Of a DNA stretch of 64,000 bases, positions 29,487-37,087 are shown one piece after another. The stretch covers positions 1,240,001 to 1,304,000 of the forward strand of contig NZ_CP042345.1 of NCBI RefSeq assembly GCF_007954425.1. Reading direction: 5' to 3'. A program made the position numbers and the translations under genes. This DNA is from Novosphingobium ginsenosidimutans (GTDB lineage: Bacteria; Pseudomonadota; Alphaproteobacteria; Sphingomonadales; Sphingomonadaceae). Within the stretch, counting starts at the first letter, position 1. Every line of letters starts with the position of its first letter. The notes under the pieces were generated by a model. The model did no database searches. It saw only the letters and a program-made list of their open reading frames with translations, and was not told the origin of the DNA.

Positions 29487-31096
29487 CGCCGCCCTCCGCT
29501 CAATCGCTGCCATAACAGGCGCAGCTTGCCCTGCCATTCCCGCAAGAGAATGAGGGGCGATGCAACACGGGCCTGGCCGTTTGCGATCCGCTGTACCAGC
29601 ACTTCGGGTGGGCAGGGCAGGCGGGTAACGGGGTCAACACAGCGCGGGTAGCCGATCAGAGTGGCAGCAACGAGTTCGGCCAGGCTGCGGCGGCGTGTGC
29701 GGCGCGGATTGCGCGGGCCGAGATCGCGCGTCAGCCCCCAGCCGGCGTAGAAGGGCTGGCCATGAGTAGTCACCGCCTTGCCGCGCAGGAGCGCTTCGAA
29801 CCCCGTGAGCGAGGTGATGACGTGGACCGCATCAACCTGATTGAGCAGCGCTGCGATCGGTGCCCGGCGCTCGATTTCGTTGGCATAGCGGAGCGCATCG
29901 GCATCCGGGACATGGCCCTTGCGATGCCCGGCTTCGACATCGGGGTGTGGCTTGTAGATAATCCAGGCATCCGGCTCCAACGCCCGCGCCTTGGCAATCA
30001 GCTCAAGGTTCGTGCAATTGGCCCCCCCGCTCATCACCGATCGATCGTCCTCAACTTGCCCAGTCACAAGTATGCGCCGCTGCTTACTTACCGTAACCGG
30101 CTTCGTTACTTCCCCTTGTCCATACTTGCTTATCCCCGCATGAACGAGTGTAGTTTGCAGTTCCGACGCCCGCTCAACCCACTTAGCGGGCAGTTCGTCG
30201 CATTCAAGCATGGCCTCGAGGTCGCTTGGCGCGTTTGGATCGAAATAAACCCCTGATCTATCGACAATTATGGACAGCGGCGGAATGCAGTTGGCGCCAA
30301 GTCCGACTGAGCGAATGAAGCCGTCCTCTAGCTCGGCGATCGATCCTGAAGCTTCCAGCTCGGCAAGGACGGCGGGCGCGGTGCGGGATTTCCAGGCTAC
30401 GACGCGCGCGCCTGGGTCAAGATCCGAGCGCAAGCGACGCGCGTAGCGGACCGGCCCGGTTCCATCCCACAGCAGTGGATCGACAGTCACCCGCTTCCAC
30501 CGGGCGACTCCATAGACCGCTCCCAGATCGCGGTTGCTGGCGATCAATCGGCGCCAGTCGCCCAGTTGCGCAATGACCTGCAGGAGGTCCCAGGGCGTAC
30601 CGTCGAATGGACTGACCCAGCTCTTGCCGGTCAGTGATTGCAGCAGGTCGCCCACCAGGTCAGGCAGTTGCCGCAGTGGCCCGCGTTCGCCGAATAGTTG
30701 CACTGGCTTGCCGAGCAGGGCGGCAATCGTAGCCAGTTCGCGCTCCGCTCCAGCCCAGACTGCGCTGGCCCGCTGCGCAGCGCTCCAGGGATCGAACGGG
30801 GCCTGCAAAACGGCGAACCCGGCAGGTGCGCGCATGCCGGGTGGCAAGACGATCGTCACCCCAGGCTCGGACAGTGGTTGCAGCATTGCGGCCAGTTGCG
30901 CCGCATTGTCGGGGACGAGAATCAGTTCAAAGCCATTCGCAATCTGGGCCGGCCTAGCCCAGAAGGACCCGCCGACTTGGTTGTCGACTAGCGCAGCTTG
31001 AACGTCAGTTGACTGTAAAGTAGTCGATCCCAGCTGCCACAGTTGCGGGCGGGCCGCGCCAGGAAAGGGTGGAACCCGCAGGAACTGCTCGGTCAA
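29483..31096 (-). CDS. kpsC: KpsC-like capsule beta-Kdo transferase, single-module form
   Basis: 537 residues. The C-terminal part (about 195-537) carries KpsC motifs: ELEDGFIRSVGLG (256-267), WIIYKPHPDVEAGHRKG (379-394), ITSLTGFEALLRGK (427-440) and THGQPFYAGWGLT (444-456). Typical KpsC is about 670 residues with two such beta-Kdo transferase modules in tandem; here I find one full motif set, and residues 1-190 show no second set. It may add only one kind of Kdo linkage. TTG start at 31096 preceded by GAGGGTGAGGG. Contains a G7 run (30022-30028) on the coding strand. Confidence 0.88.
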   Translation of the reverse strand: MTEQFLRVPPFPGAARPQLWQLGSTTLQSTDVQAALVDNQVGGSFWARPAQIANGFELILVPDNAAQLAAMLQPLSEPGVTIVLPPGMRAPAGFAVLQAPFDPWSAAQRASAVWAGAERELATIAALLGKPVQLFGERGPLRQLPDLVGDLLQSLTGKSWVSPFDGTPWDLLQVIAQLGDWRRLIASNRDLGAVYGVARWKRVTVDPLLWDGTGPVRYARRLRSDLDPGARVVAWKSRTAPAVLAELEASGSIAELEDGFIRSVGLGANCIPPLSIIVDRSGVYFDPNAPSDLEAMLECDELPAKWVERASELQTTLVHAGISKYGQGEVTKPVTVSKQRRILVTGQVEDDRSVMSGGANCTNLELIAKARALEPDAWIIYKPHPDVEAGHRKGHVPDADALRYANEIERRAPIAALLNQVDAVHVITSLTGFEALLRGKAVTTHGQPFYAGWGLTRDLGPRNPRRTRRRSLAELVAATLIGYPRCVDPVTRLPCPPEVLVQRIANGQARVASPLILLREWQGKLRLLWQRLSGGRR

Positions 31097-31100
31097 ACCC

Positions 31101-31640
31101 TCACCCTCGCGGCTTCAGGGCTGGAACGGTGTGAGGGTGGCGGCTCGACCATGCCTGGCCCTGGCAAACGTGCGAAAGCAGCCGATTGTTTCCTTTAGCG
31201 CGCTTTCCTGGCGGCCCTTCGGCTACTATTTCAGCGTCGTTCGGGCCAGTGAAAACGGCCGGGCTGTCCATCAGCTTCAGCATCGCTTCGACCAGATCAT
31301 TGACATAGCAGAAGCGGCGGGTCTGCATGCCGTTGCCATAGATAGGCTGGTCCTCGCCTTGCCCCGCCCGGCCGACGAAGTTGGATGCCCCCCGGCTATC
31401 CTGCCGATGCATCCGCACACCAGAGGTGTCGAAGATCTGCTCCACTTCGAAGTAAAGCGACCAGCCGGCATCGTGGCGCATCAGCGCGGGCGATGTCTTG
31501 CCCAGAAGGTGCGCCACGTTAGCCTTGCTGCGGGTATAGAAGTTGTCGACGCACAGCTCGCCATTGCCGCGCGCGACAAGCCGATCGCAAAAGTGTGAGC
31601 CGTGAAATCCGGCACCGCCGGTCACCAAGGGATTGTGCAT
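31101..31640 (-). pseudogene. UDP-glucuronate decarboxylase (UDP-xylose synthase) remnant
   Basis: Reads MHNPLVTGGAGFHGSHFCDRL, VARGNGELCVDNFYTRSKANVAHLLG, MRHDAGWSLYFEVEQIF, then jumps to DTSGVRMHRQDSRGASNFV, GEDQPIYGNGMQTRRFCYVNDLVEAMLKLMDSP. These are the N- and C-terminal thirds of UDP-xylose synthase; about 110 residues in the middle, including the catalytic Tyr-x3-Lys, are gone. After FTGP the frame is lost, and a tail LKETIGCFRTFARARHGR resembling the family C-terminus appears in another frame. It ends 4 bp from kpsC and was probably once its operon partner. Confidence 0.82.
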
Positions 31641-31747
31641 CGCTTGCTCGCAATCTCGAGACGCCAAAACAGCATCGGGCAGCTCATGCCCAAAAAGGCC
31701 ACACGCGAGAAGGGCCTTCTGGCATGCGAGCAGTAAGAGCGATTGCG

Positions 31748-32965
31748 TCAGTTACCGCTAATGCCGTTCGTTATGCCAATGATTGAGAAGGCAGTTTGGG
31801 ATAGGATCGAAACGAACTTTTGCAACTCCGCGCCGGGAGCGTTAGAGACGTAGAGTACATCGCGGTTCTTGACCGGGAAGTTCTGTGCGACAAAAAATGT
31901 CTTTGGATCCGAGAGATTTACACGATAAATCACTGGAATTTTCCCGTCTGCGCGGGCTGGAGCGCCAACCGGGATTGCACCCTGAAGTGCCGAAGGGTCC
32001 TCCCATCTGAATATGAACACACCCTTCGGGTTTGCGCGACTATCCTGTAGACCGTTGATTCGACCAAGCGCTTGCGACAGGGTGATGCCCGATGCTTCAA
32101 ACGGAATTTCAGCGTTGACCCCAGTCGCACCAAGGGACGTGAAGCTGAATGGCTGGAAAATTGCCGTGACAATATCATCAGGGCGAAGTCGGACATTCTG
32201 ACGAGGGTCGCGAATGAGTGCATCCATCGGCATGGTCGCGACCGTCTGGTCGCGCGTCACCTGGATTGTGATCTTGTCGACTTGCTGGCGGACGCCTCCG
32301 ACCGTTGCAAGAATATCAAGAAGCCGCTCACCTCGGGCGGTTAACGGAACGCGCGCACTGGTCGAAACCTCTCCAACGACGGTAACATTGGCGCTGGCAT
32401 TGCGGACAATTCCCACCATCACCTGTGGTTGATTGGCAATGCCCAGCAAGCGCTGACGAATCTCCTGCTCAAGCTGTCTAGGGGTTAGCCCGGCTGCACG
32501 GATTGTACCGACAAAAGGTAAGGAAATCAGCCCCCGATCATCCACCATCTGCGGCGAAATTTCGGTGTTTCGCCCGGTGCCAATGGTGGTCTGCGTGCTG
32601 ACACCCGACCCACCAAGCATTCCGAACAGGACGGCAGGAGGAGCTTCCCAGACTGCAACGCCAACCTCATCGCCGCGATTTATCGTCGTTCCGACAGGTG
32701 CAGATTCTCCAAGCGTGTCCGCGAAACCGACCGGCGCGGAAGCGTGAGCCAGGTGCATGGCGATAACATCATTGACTTCAATTACCTGGACGTTGGCACC
32801 CTGAACCGACGACGTGTTGCTGCCGACAATCCGACCGGTCGTGGGCCCGCTGCTGCCCAGCGCCGTGCACGCCGCCGTGCTGAGCGCAACGGCGCAGATT
32901 AGCACGGCGCGAAGCTGCCTTCTGCCAGCAGCAGTCTGTTCCGTGGGGCAAGTGTGAGCTGTCAT
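31748..32965 (-). CDS. Outer-membrane polysaccharide export protein (Wza/KpsD family)
   Basis: 405 residues: signal/lipoprotein-like N-terminus (LRAVLICAVALSTAACTALG, lipobox not ideal), then a polysaccharide-export domain (TTINRGDEVGVAVWEAPP, QMVDDRGLISLPFVGTIRAAGLTPRQLEQEIRQRLLG) and SLBB-type repeats (VTVVGEVSTSARVPLTARGERLLDILATVGGV). Forms the outer-membrane channel for capsule export. ATG at 32965 chosen so the hydrophobic segment is near the N-terminus. Divergent from kpsE across a 242-bp control region. Confidence 0.92.
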   Translation of the reverse strand: MTAHTCPTEQTAAGRRQLRAVLICAVALSTAACTALGSSGPTTGRIVGSNTSSVQGANVQVIEVNDVIAMHLAHASAPVGFADTLGESAPVGTTINRGDEVGVAVWEAPPAVLFGMLGGSGVSTQTTIGTGRNTEISPQMVDDRGLISLPFVGTIRAAGLTPRQLEQEIRQRLLGIANQPQVMVGIVRNASANVTVVGEVSTSARVPLTARGERLLDILATVGGVRQQVDKITIQVTRDQTVATMPMDALIRDPRQNVRLRPDDIVTAIFQPFSFTSLGATGVNAEIPFEASGITLSQALGRINGLQDSRANPKGVFIFRWEDPSALQGAIPVGAPARADGKIPVIYRVNLSDPKTFFVAQNFPVKNRDVLYVSNAPGAELQKFVSILSQTAFSIIGITNGISGN

Positions 32966-33207
32966 CGTGTTCTCGATCAGTTCAATCCGGCTGCCGCGTG
33001 TAGTGCGAAGCGGGTCCGCGATCAATCACAACACCTGAGATCAATCACAACCCCTGAAATGAAGCCCAAACTTGTCGTGAAGGGCGATTTGCGGTCGATG
33101 CATTGAGGTGCGATGTTTTCGAATTGCAAATCTGGTCCGATGCGACCAAGGAGGCACCCGCCCATAGGCGGCAGTTCAACTAAACCATTGAAGTGATCAA
33201 GACGGAT
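32966..33207. promoter_or_regulatory. Divergent control region of capsule export genes
   Basis: 242 bp between the kpsD-like gene (minus) and kpsE (plus), relatively AT-rich for this window. It must contain both promoters; I cannot place them with confidence. It contains the 19-bp tandem repeat listed separately. Confidence 0.5.
33020..33057. repeat. Two 19-bp tandem direct repeats
   Basis: GATCAATCACAACACCTGA (33020-33038) is followed immediately by GATCAATCACAACCCCTGA (33039-33057), differing at one base. They lie 55-92 bp upstream of the kpsD-like start and about 150-190 bp upstream of kpsE. Head-to-tail copies about two helix turns apart suit a dimeric or cooperative activator, but no known motif is matched. 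Confidence 0.6.
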
Positions 33208-34317
33208 ATGGCCTTTCGCCTTTCAGCGCGCTTCCGCAAGCTTAACCGACTGTTTGTTCTTTTCGTCATCGTTCCGACTGCCCTGTCGACGATCTATTTT
33301 GGGTTGCTGGCGACCGACATTTACATCTCCGAATCGCGCTACGTAGTCCGCAGCCCCGAGCGGCCTTCTACCTCTGGCCTGGGCCTCGTGCTCGCAGGTG
33401 CTGGCTTCAGCAATGCTGGGGAAGAGGCTAATGCGGCGAAGGCATTTGTTGAATCTCGCGGTGCCCTGGCAGCAGTAAACCGAGGCGGTGCCTTTGCAAA
33501 AGCCTTCACACGGCCCGAGATTTCGATTTTCGATCGCTTTGATCCGTTTGGCTTGGACGGCTCGTTCGAAGCGCTGTTCAAGTACTACACCAGTCGGGTG
33601 CGTGTCGAAAACGATGTGGCAACGGGGATCTCGTCGCTGACGGTCCGAGCTTACACTGCGGCTGATGCGCATCGGATCAATGAACAATTGCTTCAAATGT
33701 CCGAACAGACGATCAATCGTATGAACCAGCGTGGCCGCGACGACATGATCCGGTTTGCCCAGCTCGAAGTGGACGAGGCGCAAAATAAAGCCCGACAGAC
33801 CGGGCTGGCGCTGGCCGCTTTCCGCAATCGGGAAGGTGTCGTCGATCCGGAAATGCAGGCCACTGCACAGATGGCGATGATTTCAAAGCTGCAAGACGAG
33901 GTGATATCCACGCAAACCCAGCTTAACCAATTGCGCGCTTTCACGCCGCGCAATCCGCAAATCCCTGTGTTCGAGAATCGCCTGCAGACTCTTCAGCAGG
34001 CCGTGCGTAGGGAAATGGGCGCGCTCGCGGGCGGTGACCGCTCCCTTGCCGGAAGTGCGGTACAGTACCAGAAGTTGTTTCTAGAAAAAGGCTTTGCCGA
34101 CAAGCAGCTCACAGGTGCGCTTGCCTCGCTGCAGGAGGCCCGGAACGAAGCCCGGCGACAACAGGTTTATGTCGAACGTATTGCTCAGCCAAATCAGCCT
34201 GATGCGCCGCTCGAACCACGGCGGCTGCGCGGCATTTTGGCAACTTTTGCCCTTGGCCTGGTGGCGTGGGGTGTAGCCTCGATGCTAATGGCCGGTATCA
34301 AAGAGCATGGCCAGTAA
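33208..34317 (+). CDS. kpsE: Capsule export inner-membrane protein KpsE
   Basis: 369-residue polysaccharide co-polymerase-type protein of the KpsE/BexC/RkpR family. N-terminal helix (LFVLFVIVPTALSTIYFGLLAT), then YISESRYVVRSPERPSTSGLGLVLAGAG, a long periplasmic coiled coil with FALFKYY-like segment FEALFKYYTSRVRVENDVATGI, and a C-terminal helix (ILATFALGLVAWGVASMLMAG). It bridges KpsM/KpsT with the outer-membrane channel. ATG at 33208 preferred; a GTG at 33193 is possible. Overlaps kpsM by 11 bp. Confidence 0.93.
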   Translation: MAFRLSARFRKLNRLFVLFVIVPTALSTIYFGLLATDIYISESRYVVRSPERPSTSGLGLVLAGAGFSNAGEEANAAKAFVESRGALAAVNRGGAFAKAFTRPEISIFDRFDPFGLDGSFEALFKYYTSRVRVENDVATGISSLTVRAYTAADAHRINEQLLQMSEQTINRMNQRGRDDMIRFAQLEVDEAQNKARQTGLALAAFRNREGVVDPEMQATAQMAMISKLQDEVISTQTQLNQLRAFTPRNPQIPVFENRLQTLQQAVRREMGALAGGDRSLAGSAVQYQKLFLEKGFADKQLTGALASLQEARNEARRQQVYVERIAQPNQPDAPLEPRRLRGILATFALGLVAWGVASMLMAGIKEHGQ

Positions 34318-35116
34318 CGCTCCTGCAAACGACGCCGGACTCCACGGCTCGAGCTTGCGAGTCCAGGGTCGGGTTGTTTACGCCCTGTTGATCCGCGAAT
34401 TGCTTACGCGATATGGTCGGAACAATTTCGGCTTTCTGTGGCTCATTCTTGAGCCAATGCTGTTCACTTTGGCCGTCACTGCGATTTGGACTGCGACCCG
34501 TTCGGTTCACGGATCCGACCTGCCGATCGTAGCGTTTGCGGTGACTGGCTACTCTTCGATGATGATGTGGCGCAATATGCCAGGTCGCTGCATCGGTGCA
34601 CTGAGTAGCAACAAGTCGCTGCTGTTCCACCGCCAAGTCAGGCCGCTGGATGTTTACCTTGCGCGGACGTTGCTGGAATTTGTCGGAAGCAGCGCCGCGT
34701 TCGTCTTTCTCATTGCGGCCTTTTGGTCGATCGAATGGATGAAGTTGCCCGAGGATGCCCTGCAGGTGCTTGGCGGGTGGCTGATGCTGGCATGGTTCGG
34801 GATGGGTCTGGCCTGGCTGCTGGGCGCGCTGTCGGAACGTTCGGATCTGGTTGAAAAGCTCTGGTCGCCATTGTCCTACCTTCTCTTCCCCTTTTCCGGC
34901 GCCGCCTTCATCGCAGACAGTCTGCCCGAGCGCTTGCGTGAAGTGATGCTTTATCTTCCAATGCTGAACTGTGTCGAGTTCATCCGCGAAGGCTATTTTG
35001 GATCTAAGATGACGGCGCACTACGACATGGCGTACGTCGCGATCTTCAATCTGTGCCTGACTTTCGTGGCCATGGTTCTCGTACGCGCGATGGATATCGA
35101 ATCGGATTACGAATGA
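34307..35116 (+). CDS. kpsM: Capsule ABC transporter permease KpsM
   Basis: 269-residue ABC-2-type permease with six hydrophobic helices. Signature near the N-terminus: ALLIRELLTRYGRNNFGFLWLILEPM. FPFSGAAFIADSLPERLREVMLYLPMLNCVEFIREGYFG is the conserved C-terminal region of KpsM/BexB. Exports the lipid-linked polysaccharide from the cytoplasm. Overlaps kpsE and kpsT (ATGA), so the three are translationally coupled. Confidence 0.95.
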   Translation: MASNAPANDAGLHGSSLRVQGRVVYALLIRELLTRYGRNNFGFLWLILEPMLFTLAVTAIWTATRSVHGSDLPIVAFAVTGYSSMMMWRNMPGRCIGALSSNKSLLFHRQVRPLDVYLARTLLEFVGSSAAFVFLIAAFWSIEWMKLPEDALQVLGGWLMLAWFGMGLAWLLGALSERSDLVEKLWSPLSYLLFPFSGAAFIADSLPERLREVMLYLPMLNCVEFIREGYFGSKMTAHYDMAYVAIFNLCLTFVAMVLVRAMDIESDYE

Positions 35117-35781
35117 TCCGGCTGACGGACGTTACCAAGCAATACCCGACCAACGCCGGGATGCGGATGATCCTCAAGGGCATCAACTTGACGATCAAGC
35201 CTGGCGATCACGTCGGTATTCTGGGCCGCAACGGCGCTGGCAAATCTACACTGGTGCGCGTGATTGGCGGCGCTGAGCCGCCGACCTCGGGAACAGTCGA
35301 GCGAAGCATGAGCGTGTCCTGGCCGCTCGCCTTTACGGGCGGCTTTCATGCCAAGCTGACCGGGATCGACAACTTGCGCTTCATTTGCCGGATTTATGGT
35401 GTCGATTTCAACGAGCGTCTGGCCTTCGTAAAGGACTTCTCTGAGCTTGGCTCGTATCTCTACGAGCCGGTTGGGGTCTACTCGTCGGGTATGCGGGCCC
35501 GCTTGGCTTTTGCGATTTCGATGACGATCGACTTCGACTGCTATCTGATCGACGAAGTCATGGCCGTGGGCGATGATTCTTTCCGGGAGCGGTGCAAGGT
35601 CGAGCTGTTCGAGAAGCGCAAAGAGAAGGCAATGCTGATCGTCTCGCACAGCCACCGATACCTCAAAGGCACCTGCAACCGCTTCCTGCTGTTCCGGGAC
35701 GGCTCGATAACGGAATACGATGACTTCGACGAAGTTTACGCGCAGTACAAGGAACTCCTCGCCGAGCCGCAGAAGTTCTGA
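35113..35781 (+). CDS. kpsT: Capsule ABC transporter ATP-binding protein KpsT
   Basis: 222-residue ATPase. Walker A GRNGAGKST (38-46), ABC signature YSSGMRARLAFAIS, Walker B CYLIDEVMAVGD and the switch histidine in LIVSHS. The SSGM form of the signature is typical of polysaccharide exporters. Start ATG at 35113 overlaps the kpsM stop. Drives capsule export with KpsM. Confidence 0.96.
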   Translation: MIRLTDVTKQYPTNAGMRMILKGINLTIKPGDHVGILGRNGAGKSTLVRVIGGAEPPTSGTVERSMSVSWPLAFTGGFHAKLTGIDNLRFICRIYGVDFNERLAFVKDFSELGSYLYEPVGVYSSGMRARLAFAISMTIDFDCYLIDEVMAVGDDSFRERCKVELFEKRKEKAMLIVSHSHRYLKGTCNRFLLFRDGSITEYDDFDEVYAQYKELLAEPQKF

Positions 35782-35825
35782 TTGCAGCGGGCGGATAACG
35801 CCTATGGAGATAAGGATTAGAGACG

Positions 35826-36743
35826 ATGGCGCGGATCGATCGCCACCCCGGTGTCAAGGACTACATCCTTGAGCTCTCGTTGGCAGAGATTGGCGCGCGC
35901 GGTGGCATCACTGACCTGTTCGAACAGGGCCATCTGGTCCTAATCCGGGATTACCGGCTGCCGATGGACTTTGCTTCGATTGCCGCGATGGAAAAGGATC
36001 TCGACCTGATCCCTGAGCCGGAGATCCGGCGCCGGGTCAAGAAGCTGACGACCTCGGCCTTTCTCGAAGGCGAGCCACCTGCCCGCCGCTCGCGCTTCGA
36101 TCGGAGCGGCCCTGTCTTGCAATTTCGGGATCCCTTGCGGCAGGCGATCTTTGATGTGCTTTGCCGGGGTGACGTGACCCTGTTTGAAGCCGCCAGGACA
36201 AGCCTGAAGCGTGCTCAGGACGAGGTTCTACGAATTTTCGGCATCTGCTTTCCTGGCTACCAGCCGTTCCGGTTCATACCCAGCATCCGGCTGACCCAGA
36301 CCTTCTTTGAGAATCTGCACTGGGATAACCACTCAATCGACGACGACTTTCATCAGGCACGAATCTTTGCCAATCTCGATAATCGACCTCGGATCTGGCA
36401 CATTAGCCACCATTCGGATGACTTTATTCGGCAGGTTTACGAAGCTCATGGGCTCGCCCGCTTCGCTGGTCGGGATCCGAACGAAATGCTGGAATTCATT
36501 CATGCCGATCTGCTGGGCGGAACGCGCCAGACTTGGATGGAGAACTTGCCCAAGCACAAAGTTGCATTTGACCCCGGTGAGGTCTGGGCTGGCGAATCTC
36601 GCCTGATTTCACACCAGATCTACTATGGTGAAGCTGCCTTGGTGTTCATGTGGTTCATGCACATGGGGGACATGGCCAGCCCAGAAAACCGCTTCAATCA
36701 GAGGATCGAGGCGGTCCATCGGGAAATGGCGACGCGAGTTTAG
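35826..36743 (+). CDS. 2-oxoglutarate/Fe(II) oxygenase resembling Kdo hydroxylase
   Basis: 305 residues. The central motif LHWDNHS (H165-x-D167) with FHQARIFANLDNRPRIWHIS, and the later FDPGEVWAGESRLISHQIYYGEAALVFMWFM with H263, fit the HxD...H iron triad. The layout is close to KdoO (Kdo_hydroxy family), where HVD, a TNLNP-R-W segment and PG-W...H-G-E occur in the same order; that comparison is from memory, not a search. KdoO hydroxylates the Kdo C3 carbon. Here, 44 bp after kpsT, the substrate may be Kdo of the capsule linker or polymer. Probably the last gene of the kpsEMT operon. Confidence 0.6.
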   Translation: MARIDRHPGVKDYILELSLAEIGARGGITDLFEQGHLVLIRDYRLPMDFASIAAMEKDLDLIPEPEIRRRVKKLTTSAFLEGEPPARRSRFDRSGPVLQFRDPLRQAIFDVLCRGDVTLFEAARTSLKRAQDEVLRIFGICFPGYQPFRFIPSIRLTQTFFENLHWDNHSIDDDFHQARIFANLDNRPRIWHISHHSDDFIRQVYEAHGLARFAGRDPNEMLEFIHADLLGGTRQTWMENLPKHKVAFDPGEVWAGESRLISHQIYYGEAALVFMWFMHMGDMASPENRFNQRIEAVHREMATRV

Positions 36744-36939
36744 CCAAGGGAAAGACTTCTTGTCTGCGGCCTCGAAGTGCATCTATCCAGACTGGCGAGC
36801 GTGACTTCGTTAGCATCTGCCGCGGGTCTGCCTCCCTTCGGCCCATCGCACTATCCTAGGCCCTCCGCCAGGAACCATGCTTGACGGTTGCATTGGCGAT
36901 ATCATTTGGATTGATGCAGAATCACATCAACATGCTTAA

Positions 36940-37080
36940 CGAGCGAGGTTTGCGTGTGCCCCGCTCAGAAATGCCGTGCGCCGCATCGGCAATTGGAGCA
37001 TCCAAGCCATCAAACGGTCCGAAGTTTCTATGTGCTTGATCGCCCGTCCTATTGCGAGGTTACGACAATGCACGGGATAA
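36940..37080 (+). mobile_element. IS5-type transposase remnant (C-terminal fragment)
   Basis: In the 344-bp gap between the oxygenase and the GSCFA-TPR gene, one short frame reads NAVRRIGNWSIQAIKRSE, then ARPIARLRQC before a stop. This resembles the IRRIGxWxxEIVKRSD...RCRR segment near the C-terminus of IS5-family transposases. Upstream frames are interrupted by stops, so it is a dead fragment. I saw nothing else in 36744-36939. Family assignment is from memory of the motif. Confidence 0.5.
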
Positions 37081-37087
37081 TTATGAC

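Noticed and set aside
30022..30028. C7 (coding strand G7) run in the kpsC-like gene
   Set aside because: Same reasoning: the length is below that usually associated with frequent slippage.
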